The notes under the pieces are model-generated. The model did no database searches and was not told the DNA's origin. It was given only the letters and a program-made list of their open reading frames with translations. The position numbers were made by a program, and so were the translations under genes. From Nitrososphaerota archaeon (lineage in GTDB: Archaea; Thermoproteota; Nitrososphaeria; Nitrososphaerales; JACPRH01): a stretch of 64,000 nt of DNA. The stretch spans positions 221,777 to 285,776 of the forward strand of contig JAMCPI010000012.1 in the NCBI GenBank assembly GCA_023379805.1, written 5' to 3'. Of this stretch, positions 58,028 through 64,000 are shown piece by piece (position 1 is the stretch's first letter; each line of letters opens with the position of its first letter).

Positions 58028-58497
58028 TACACCCCAGCCCCAGCCTTATCATCATCAACTTCACCGTATTCCTCACCTGTCATCATCGCTAATATGGGCA
58101 CTATGAGCAGCAGCCCCGCTGCATGGGCGATTGTGCAGTACAAGCAGATAGCGTGGAGCACGAAGAGTTCAACGTAAATCAGGTAGCCTGCGAAAATCGC
58201 TCCTGCAAGCCAAATCGGAAACACCACATACACGTAGAATGAAGGCTTCTTCACACCCAGCCACAGTATAGCGGCAAACCAGAAAATCGCGATGAAAGCA
58301 ACAGGAACCCCGTAGAAGTAACTATACGGACTCGAAGTAACCTTCTCACAGTTAAGAATATCACCCGAAGGACAAATACTAGCCACCGTAGGATAAATCG
58401 AATCAGAAGCAAGATACGCAGAAACAACAATACCAACAACACAAAGAACAAGCAACACCTTAGTCCAAGTATCCAACGATCCTATCTGCCTCATCAA
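58024..58497 (-). CDS. VKOR-family disulfide-generating membrane protein
   Basis: 157 residues with four to five membrane helices and all VKOR landmarks: loop Cys C42 and C50 ([13 protein letters not shown]), conserved Ser near 55, and the quinone-side C118-LY-C121 in [18 protein letters not shown] passes electrons from periplasmic thiol oxidases to quinones. The neighbouring DUF929 protein is its obvious partner. Confidence 0.85.
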   Translation of the reverse strand: MMRQIGSLDTWTKVLLVLCVVGIVVSAYLASDSIYPTVASICPSGDILNCEKVTSSPYSYFYGVPVAFIAIFWFAAILWLGVKKPSFYVYVVFPIWLAGAIFAGYLIYVELFVLHAICLYCTIAHAAGLLLIVPILAMMTGEEYGEVDDDKAGAGVY

Positions 58498-58531
58498 ATC
58501 AAGTCACCGCAAATATGCAGCTAATTAACTA

Positions 58532-58717
58532 ATGGGTTACCGGTTCGATGTTGCGAAGCAGGTTCAACGCTTCCTCGATGCAGGAGGCGAGATCTTGGCC
58601 TGCGGAACATGCCTCAATCTGAGAAAGAAGGTCGAGATGAAAATCTGCCCCATATCCACGATGCAGAACTTACTGGAAATCGTGGAAAGCTCTGACAAGG
58701 TCATCACCTTCTCCTGA
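58532..58717 (+). pseudogene. DsrE-like C-terminal fragment
   Basis: 61 residues (VQRFLDAGGEILACGTCLNL, then KICPISTMQNLLEIVESSDKVITF) match the second half of DsrE-family proteins, including the ACGTC cysteine site and the terminal strand. The N-terminal half (about 55 residues) is missing, and an in-frame TAA lies just before the ATG. It may be expressed as a mini-protein but is more likely a truncated remnant. Confidence 0.55.
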
Positions 58718-58834
58718 AACCATTCAGGATAACATCCAGTGCTGTTCAATGCGCCATCGGGACCTTTAGCCTCTAACGAAGAGGATAGGGTCGACTTAAA
58801 CTGAGGTGACACAAACCGCTTTTTCAGCGACTGA

Positions 58835-59041
58835 CTAGTCAGAACGGTAGATAGCGTAGATGATGACGATGATGCCTGCCAGTGTAAAGACCATATTCAG
58901 TTCGATCAGCCGCAGCATGGTATCCATATCAAACCACTCAGGCCTATAGGTCGGATGGTGAAAAACGTAATTCAAGACACTCCAAAACATGCTGATGACG
59001 ACTAGAATAACTCCGACGACGGCAAGCGACTTCGATTTCAT
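58835..59041 (-). CDS. Small two-helix membrane protein
   Basis: 68 residues: helix LAVVGVILVVISMFWSVLNY, a loop with HHPTYRPEWFD, helix IELNMVFTLAGIIVIIYAIY. It is the last gene of the ABC operon, 52 nt after the ATPase gene. Not recognised; it may be an accessory subunit. Confidence 0.5.
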   Translation of the reverse strand: MKSKSLAVVGVILVVISMFWSVLNYVFHHPTYRPEWFDMDTMLRLIELNMVFTLAGIIVIIYAIYRSD

Positions 59042-59093
59042 AGCAACTTTTCACCCAACAGAAATAGCAGTACTCTATATATATATGCAGGTG

Positions 59094-59765
59094 TTAGATC
59101 TGGATTACCTGTCCCGACGACATCTTCAGATGTCGAGTCGAGTAGTGAATTAAATCAGTATTATGTGTCACCATCACGATAGTCAATCCTTCACGGTTCA
59201 GTCGGTGAAGAACATTCATCACCTCTATCTCTGTTTCCTCATCAAGGTCTCCAGTCGGCTCGTCAGCGAGCAGAATATCTGGGCGATTTATCAGTGAACG
59301 CGCAAGAGCGATACGGCGCTGCTCTCCACCGGAGAGCTGAGACGGGTACGCGTGAATCTTATGGGTGAGCTCCACCATTTCAAGCACCTCTTCACTACGC
59401 TTATCGGTGTCAAAACGCGCATGCTGAAATATTGCAGGAAGCCTCAGGTTATCCTTAACATTCAGTGTCGGAATCAGACTGAAGAATTGGAAGAGAAAAC
59501 CAATCCTCTCGTTACGAAGCCTCGATAATTCACGGTCATCGAGTGTCCAGATGTCAAGCCCGTTGAAAAGCACCCTTCCAGAAGTTGGACGCGCGAGCCC
59601 ACCCATCATGCTCAGCAGCGTCGTCTTACCGCTCCCCGATCTCCCCGTAATCACGATAAACTCTCCCAATTCGATATCAAGGCTTACGTTGTCAACAGCC
59701 TTAACCTGCATCACATCTCCACTCCGATAGATCCTGCTAACACTGTCGAGACGCAGCATACTCAC
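59094..59765 (-). CDS. LolD/MacB-type ABC transporter ATPase
   Basis: 223 residues with Walker A GRSGSGKT, Q-loop FLFQFFSLIPTLNV, signature LSGGEQRRIALARSL, Walker B ILLADEPTGDLDEE and H-loop MVTHNTD. It pairs with the MacB/FtsX-like permease gene 6 nt upstream. Such complexes are mechanotransmission ATPases acting on extracytoplasmic proteins or exporting substrates. Confidence 0.85.
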   Translation of the reverse strand: MSMLRLDSVSRIYRSGDVMQVKAVDNVSLDIELGEFIVITGRSGSGKTTLLSMMGGLARPTSGRVLFNGLDIWTLDDRELSRLRNERIGFLFQFFSLIPTLNVKDNLRLPAIFQHARFDTDKRSEEVLEMVELTHKIHAYPSQLSGGEQRRIALARSLINRPDILLADEPTGDLDEETEIEVMNVLHRLNREGLTIVMVTHNTDLIHYSTRHLKMSSGQVIQI

Positions 59766-59771
59766 GATCGG

Positions 59772-60977
59772 TTACTCACCCCCACGGATCGCTGACAAAG
59801 GTTCCATCCTGCTAATCCGCCACGCCGGATAGAATGCTCCAACCAAGCCGGTCAGTAACCCAATGCCCATGCTGAGCAGGATAAGAATCGCTGTGTAATT
59901 TGGAGAAGGCCAGAGATACGGCATCTGCAGAACGCTTAGGATGTAGGAGCCGAAGGCGTACAGTGTGCTTCCACCTGCAGCGATACCCACCGATACCCCT
60001 AAAACTGTGAGCAGAACAGATTCCATCAGAATCAACCTGAGTACCTGCATCTTGGTGGCGCCCAGCGCCCTTAACAGCCCGATCTCCCGCCGCCTCTCGT
60101 TCACAATCATGGAGAAGATAGCCGCTACCATCATGGCTGAGAGAGCCCAGACGGCGACGGTGAGCACAAGCATGGTTTGGGTGATTGCAGCAAGGTGAAC
60201 AGTTACTCCTTCAACGAGCTGATTGGCCACTACGACTGAGACTCCGGGTACACCGGCTTGGATTTTCAGCGCAACCTCAGCTGGGGTGGAGACAGACCTA
60301 TCAACGCGGACTAGGACTGCTGATATCTGATCCGGCTCGATATTCAGCTTCTGCACAGCCTTCGTACCGGACTCGGCGATCATCTCACGCGCACCTTCCA
60401 TCGGGATGAGCACAGCCCGGTCGAGCCCCATACCGGTAGGCTCAAGCCTTCCAGTCACAGTAAACTCGTGGCCGTAAAAGATGAGGGGCGCACCAACTGG
60501 GGTTATGATGTAGTGGCCCACGATAACATCGTTCGCACCTGAAGGCCGAGTTACGCCGCTTCCCACCCACGCTTGAACAGAGAAGTCGCTCGCCGGATCA
60601 TAGCCGACCAGTTGAGTGTTACCTGAGATGCAGCAGGATGCAAGCAGAGACACTATGTAGATCTGAGGAGACACCTGTTTAACTCCATCTATGGACGCGA
60701 TCCTGTTGACAACATCCTTGCTCATGTAAAAGGTCGTTGGAGTCCCCATTAACAGCAACCTTTCAGCCTCAGAGGTAGTTCCCTGTGGAACAACAAGAAG
60801 ATCCGCGCCCAGCCTATCAGATCCTATTTTCACACCCTGTCGAACGCCCTGCGTCAGGATGCTGGTGGAGAAGAGCAAAGCTGTCGCTATCCCTACTGAG
60901 ACCACCAGCACAAGCGTTCTGAAGAGCTTCCGCTGGATGTTGCGCCTCGCAATGAAGAAGAGTCTGAAAGGCAGCAC
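59772..60977 (-). CDS. MacB/FtsX-like ABC transporter permease
   Basis: 401 residues: N-terminal helix (LFRTLVLVVSVGIATALLFS), a roughly 200-residue extracytoplasmic MacB-type domain with a Cys pair (LASCCISGNTQLVG), then three C-terminal helices with the FtsX motif NERRREIGLLRALGATKMQV. The vicinal Cys in the extracytoplasmic domain is unusual and could bind metal. It is transcribed with the ATPase gene and follows the beta-propeller gene by 70 nt. Confidence 0.8.
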   Translation of the reverse strand: MLPFRLFFIARRNIQRKLFRTLVLVVSVGIATALLFSTSILTQGVRQGVKIGSDRLGADLLVVPQGTTSEAERLLLMGTPTTFYMSKDVVNRIASIDGVKQVSPQIYIVSLLASCCISGNTQLVGYDPASDFSVQAWVGSGVTRPSGANDVIVGHYIITPVGAPLIFYGHEFTVTGRLEPTGMGLDRAVLIPMEGAREMIAESGTKAVQKLNIEPDQISAVLVRVDRSVSTPAEVALKIQAGVPGVSVVVANQLVEGVTVHLAAITQTMLVLTVAVWALSAMMVAAIFSMIVNERRREIGLLRALGATKMQVLRLILMESVLLTVLGVSVGIAAGGSTLYAFGSYILSVLQMPYLWPSPNYTAILILLSMGIGLLTGLVGAFYPAWRISRMEPLSAIRGGE

Positions 60978-61047
60978 AGATCACCATCTCATTTACTTTA
61001 GATGCAATAAATATCACATGGTTCAGCTGAAAATAAATGATGGTGCT

Positions 61048-62559
61048 TCAATCTGAAGACCTCCGATTGATTCGCCGGTACAGGATGATCACTGCCACAG
61101 CCATTAGCGGTGTCAGTCCCAGGAACAATACCTCGCCCCATGTCTCGATGAAAGATGTGCCGGTGTTTGGTGAACTGACGATGAGATGCACTGCGGCTAA
61201 ACGGTTGATTCCATTGTATCGACTGTTAACCATCAGGGTATAGATGTCTGGTGGCAGCGAGCTTTTCACTTTCAGCGTCATAGTTGAGTTGTGCTGCGAG
61301 GCAGATAATTCGGTGGGTTCAAATGAGACTGAGAGTCCGTTGATAACTCCTGTCCCAGTTGTGGTTCCAGACGCGGAGAGCGTCACAGGGGAATCGAGAG
61401 TCTCTTTCAATAGGAGCATAACGCTGATTTCTTTCTCGCCTCCTCGCTCGATACTGATATTTCTTTCAGAAAGTTCAATGTTGAACGGAATCTGCTTGCG
61501 GCTGTCTAGAACAGCTATCTTGTTGGCTGTCCACTCCGTGAACCAGATGTTGTCGTTCTTATCCACTGTTAATTGGAGGGCGTCCGCGATGCCGCCGAAC
61601 CGTGGATTATGGGTTGGAATACTGTACTCTGTCAGAACCTCGCTTTCAGGATCGATTACTGCGATCGCGTTGCCATAATGCTCATTCATCCAGATTTTAC
61701 CATTCGAGTCGGGGGCGAGATAGTACGGGAGGGAGACGTTAAGCGGTGGTGGTGGTTGGGATGTCGAGTATTCGGTGAAGACATCGGTATCTGGGTCGAA
61801 CCGGTAGAACTCGCTTGAACCGTGATCAGTGATCCATAAGCACCCCGCCGTATCCAGTGCTAAGCCGACCAATGTGAACACTGACGCCGGCATAATGTAC
61901 TCCTTGAAGCGTATGGTTTGGGGATCGAACATCCCCACTTTTCTTGAAAAGGGCTCAGTAAACCAGATTCGTCCGTTCCTGTCGAAGCTGAGGCTGATTA
62001 CTCCAGCGTCAGGGGTCGGGATGAGGTATTCAGTGATTCCTTCACGGGTGTTGTTCACAACCTTTGAAGAATCAAGCCGGCCGATCTGATTTCCGTGGAG
62101 CTCGGTGAACCATACTACACCCGAAGAATCGACAGCTATCTGGATAGGGAATACGTCTGGTTGAAGCGGAAACTTCTCGAACGTCTCGGCGGAGGGATCG
62201 AACCGCCATATCGCAGCCTCTGTTGCTTCGGTGAACCAGAGGCATCCTTTCGCGTCGAACGCCATCCCCCAGATATTGGCGCCTTTCTTCCTGAGCGTAT
62301 CGGTGAGTGGGAGCGCATATTCCTTGAAGGTTAGATTACCCGGGCTGAAGCGGGCGATTCTGCTTACATTTGTTTCCGCAAACCATATCAATCCACTGGG
62401 ATCTGCGGTGATTCCGATAGGGCCAGAATTAGGAGTAGGAATATCATACTCTGTGATATACGTGGTTCCGTCTGAAACTGCGGCAACAGGTGCTATCGAT
62501 GGCTGAAGCCCCGCAACCAGCATGAGTACCATGAGAATGGTGATAGCTTTAATCAACAT
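61048..62559 (-). CDS. Secreted streptogramin-lyase-like beta-propeller protein
   Basis: 503 residues. A signal peptide (ITILMVLMLVAGLQPSIAPV) is followed by about seven propeller blades of the Vgb pattern (GLIWFAETNVSRIARFSPGN, GCLWFTEATEAAIWRFDP, GVVWFTELHGNQIGRLD, and so on). An Ig-like domain (ERNISIERGGEKEISVMLLL) and a C-terminal membrane helix (VLFLGLTPLMAVAVIILYRR) complete it. Such proteins are frequent in Thaumarchaeota, and lyase activity is not implied. It may be the surface partner of the ABC system transcribed after it. Confidence 0.75.
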   Translation of the reverse strand: MLIKAITILMVLMLVAGLQPSIAPVAAVSDGTTYITEYDIPTPNSGPIGITADPSGLIWFAETNVSRIARFSPGNLTFKEYALPLTDTLRKKGANIWGMAFDAKGCLWFTEATEAAIWRFDPSAETFEKFPLQPDVFPIQIAVDSSGVVWFTELHGNQIGRLDSSKVVNNTREGITEYLIPTPDAGVISLSFDRNGRIWFTEPFSRKVGMFDPQTIRFKEYIMPASVFTLVGLALDTAGCLWITDHGSSEFYRFDPDTDVFTEYSTSQPPPPLNVSLPYYLAPDSNGKIWMNEHYGNAIAVIDPESEVLTEYSIPTHNPRFGGIADALQLTVDKNDNIWFTEWTANKIAVLDSRKQIPFNIELSERNISIERGGEKEISVMLLLKETLDSPVTLSASGTTTGTGVINGLSVSFEPTELSASQHNSTMTLKVKSSLPPDIYTLMVNSRYNGINRLAAVHLIVSSPNTGTSFIETWGEVLFLGLTPLMAVAVIILYRRINRRSSD

Positions 62560-62733
62560 ATGGGCGAAAAGTGGGCCGCTTCATAAGGACATCGATAAGA
62601 TTGTGGGCGCTGTAAACTCGATACAAGGGCAAGAGCTATTTGACGGTCAATCCTCATTCAGTAGCGCATGCCTGAAAGCGAATGGTCTGTCCTAACTAAC
62701 CGTTAGAGAAGATACAGCCCAAAGGATAAGGAG

Positions 62734-62901
62734 ATGGCAAAGATCAAGGGTCTAACTGTTGATGAGATGATAAACCAACTCATTACATCAACCCTAAGGG
62801 GAAGGAAGGTCCGTATACGAAGCCTGCGGTGTGACGGTCAGAAATCAAACATTCATGAACAAATGAACAGAGTACAACCGAAGTTGACTGCCAAAGCATA
62901 G
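62734..62901 (+). CDS. Small hypothetical ORF, 55 aa
   Basis: ATG 62734 follows a GATAAGGAG purine run 5-6 nt upstream. It encodes MAKIKGLTVDEMINQLITST, then a basic stretch (LRGRKVRIRSLRCDGQK) to TAG at 62901. The first half looks like a short regulator-type helix. With no family evidence it could be a chance frame in the 62560-62978 gap, which otherwise shows nothing. Confidence 0.3.
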   Translation: MAKIKGLTVDEMINQLITSTLRGRKVRIRSLRCDGQKSNIHEQMNRVQPKLTAKA

Positions 62902-62978
62902 CCATTAAAACCACTTATGTTTCCACTGCCCGATTATGACGTGGTTTATCACGATTATTTCACCCATGTCAGTGAGAA

Positions 62979-63694
62979 CGATGTTGTTAGGATAAGCCAT
63001 TGATTAGCACCCAGTTGTAGATGGCTGTGAATGCTTCTAGGAATCTTTTGGTTGATTGCATAGTTGAATGGTAGGGAAAGTTGTTGTAGAAGCGTTTCAG
63101 CTTGGCCTTGAGAATGCCGAACCATCTTTCGATGCGGTTCCTCATACCAAAGGTTTCATGCCTAGACTGGTTTCATGCCTGTACTCTAGGCCAAGCCTCT
63201 TGAATGCCTCAGGATACCAAGGCCCTTTGTCCACTAGAAAGAGCGGTTTATTCGTGCAATACTGAAGAACATCTTTGAGGAACAGCTCCGAGTCAAGGAT
63301 GCTTCGGGCAAATGAGCATCTTATAGCCAGAACCTCCTTTGTATCAACGTCGCGGGCAGCCCAGATGAAGATCTGCTACCCAACCAGCTTAGTCTTGGTC
63401 TCATCAACAGCTATGCAACTACGGCTCATCTTCTCGGGCTCAGGAAAAGCCTTCCTCAACGCAATGAACGCATCCCTGATACTGACGTAAGAAATGCTTC
63501 CACCCATTAATTGAGAAGCCTTCCTGTATCATAGACCTGCAAAGCACAGCATAGCTGCAAGAACCTTACTTTCAGCAGGAACCTTATTCCTCTGAAACAC
63601 GCCAGACTCCCTAAACCCTACCAACCACCACCTCAAGAGCACACATAACATCATAATGTGCACAGAACCGTAAAACCCTATCCTAACAACATCG
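62979..63694. mobile_element. Decayed insertion sequence with 16-bp terminal inverted repeats
   Basis: CGATGTTGTTAGGATA at 62979-62994 and its exact reverse complement at 63679-63694 delimit 716 bp, a normal size for an IS6-type element. It contains one degraded transposase on the minus strand. No target-site duplication is apparent in the flanks. Confidence 0.75.
62987..63655 (-). pseudogene. Degenerate IS6-like DDE transposase
   Basis: Read in pieces on the minus strand: SISYVSIRDAFIALRKAFPE, CIAVDETK (first Asp), ARDVDTKEVLAIRCSFARSI, FLVDKGPWYPEAFKRLGLEY (second Asp), then after a frame change NRIERWFGILKAKLKRFYNN (catalytic Glu) and a C-terminus NWVLINGLS whose stop lies in the terminal repeat. 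At least two in-frame stops and one frameshift disable it. It belongs to the same broad family as the truncated copy at 41932. Confidence 0.75.
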
Positions 63695-63762
63695 ACAACC
63701 TCCAGTTTTTAGAGAAAAGAGTTATCTATATCTCCCTAATTATTGCAACAAAGGTAAGTTGC

Positions 63763-64000
63763 TTGGTCAAGACAATTGTTCTGCTAGCCGCGGTTGTTAC
63801 CATGATAGTGGCGGGAGCAGCAGTTTACTTCCTTTTTATCGCCGCACCTCAATCAAATGCACCTTCTAACGGCTCCAGCAACCAGACCGCCCAAACCGAT
63901 CCTCAAACCAGACAAGTCAGAGTAAAACTTACAGAAATGGATGACAAAACCGAAACATGGATCCCCTCCACCATCTACATGAAAAAGGGACAAACATACG
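63763..64000 (+). CDS. Partial membrane-anchored, possibly cupredoxin-like protein
   Basis: From TTG 63763 an N-terminal hydrophobic segment (TIVLLAAVVTMIVAGAAVYF) is followed by a Ser/Asn/Gln/Thr linker. Then comes QVRVKLTEMDDKTETWIPST, and IYMKKGQTY at the window edge. A strand followed by a 'KKGQT' turn is how cupredoxin-type domains begin, but the copper ligands would lie beyond the window. The frame is open to the edge. Confidence 0.55.
   Translation, partial: MVKTIVLLAAVVTMIVAGAAVYFLFIAAPQSNAPSNGSSNQTAQTDPQTRQVRVKLTEMDDKTETWIPSTIYMKKGQTY

Noticed and set aside
1-64000. CRISPR array
   Set aside because: No series of identical 24-40-bp direct repeats with regular unique spacers is visible. 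The regular repeats seen are the octamer array, microsatellite and protein-coding repeats.

Overview
The window reads as an archaeal accessory region, most likely from a Nitrososphaeria/Thaumarchaeota-type lineage (Thermoproteota). It encodes a TFIIB-type initiation factor (TFB), a NikR repressor, a DUF929-type thioredoxin-fold protein with a VKOR, archaeal class III signal peptides and several leaderless promoters whose TATA box lies about 28 nt before the ATG. The lineage is an inference: no rRNA or other marker gene is present. The density of conjugation, partition, toxin-antitoxin, insertion-sequence and metal-resistance genes suggests a conjugative plasmid or an integrated mobile element, perhaps several stacked together.

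Layout. (1) 1-5064, minus strand: a tight operon of small unrecognised proteins ending in a GHKL (Hsp90/MutL/RIIA-like) ATPase, followed by a partial gene running off the left edge. Its upstream region (5065-5777) holds eleven copies of TGGGAGAA and a 10-bp inverted repeat, an iteron-like array. (2) 5778-22746, mostly minus strand: a conjugation-like apparatus with a VirD4/TraG-type coupling ATPase, two membrane proteins, a ribbon-helix-helix/VirB2-like fusion, a VirB4 ATPase, a PrgI/VirB3-like protein and a VirB6/TrbL-like protein. A plus-strand cargo block (15401-20978) sits inside it: a 938-aa P-loop ATPase, a coiled-coil protein and a small candidate PD-(D/E)XK nuclease in one overlapping operon, then a ribbon-helix-helix gene and a PH/GRAM-like gene. 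This block is my best candidate for an undescribed defence or conflict system. (3) 22747-26640: a solo TnpB gene and an AbiE-like toxin-antitoxin pair, followed by a decayed copy of the 5' end of the VirB6-like gene. (4) 26823-29325: a compact mercury operon (ArsR regulator, MerT-MerP fusion, MerA) with a perfectly placed palindromic operator. (5) 29564-39277: a type IV-pilus-like operon (pilin, a roughly 1800-aa pilin-anchored adhesin, secretion ATPase, double-length TadC/FlaJ-like platform).

(6) 39449-46859: metal and redox genes (CDF exporter with divergent NikR, pentaheme cytochrome c, Met-rich membrane protein, ArsR plus P1B-ATPase) mixed with decayed pieces: a tyrosine integrase, a DNA methyltransferase and a truncated transposase. 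(7) 46933-51729: a maintenance block with TFB, ParB with a C-terminal zinc ribbon, winged-helix and ribbon-helix-helix regulators, AT-rich TTAATTAA repeats and an Lrp-type regulator. (8) 51807-57152: a MITE-like 149-bp element, a second ArsR/P1B-ATPase pair duplicating the first one including its operator, Met-rich periplasmic and membrane proteins with a third ArsR, and a 688-bp structure bounded by 61-bp inverted repeats that carries a frameshifted membrane-protein gene. (9) 57206-64000: disulfide-bond genes (DUF929, VKOR), an ABC exporter operon with a secreted beta-propeller protein, a decayed IS with 16-bp terminal inverted repeats, and a partial cupredoxin-like protein at the right edge.

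Taken together, the region combines DNA transfer and segregation functions with resistance to Hg, probably Zn/Cd/Ni and Cu, plus surface adhesion and probable anti-invader cargo. I found no tRNA, rRNA or CRISPR array.
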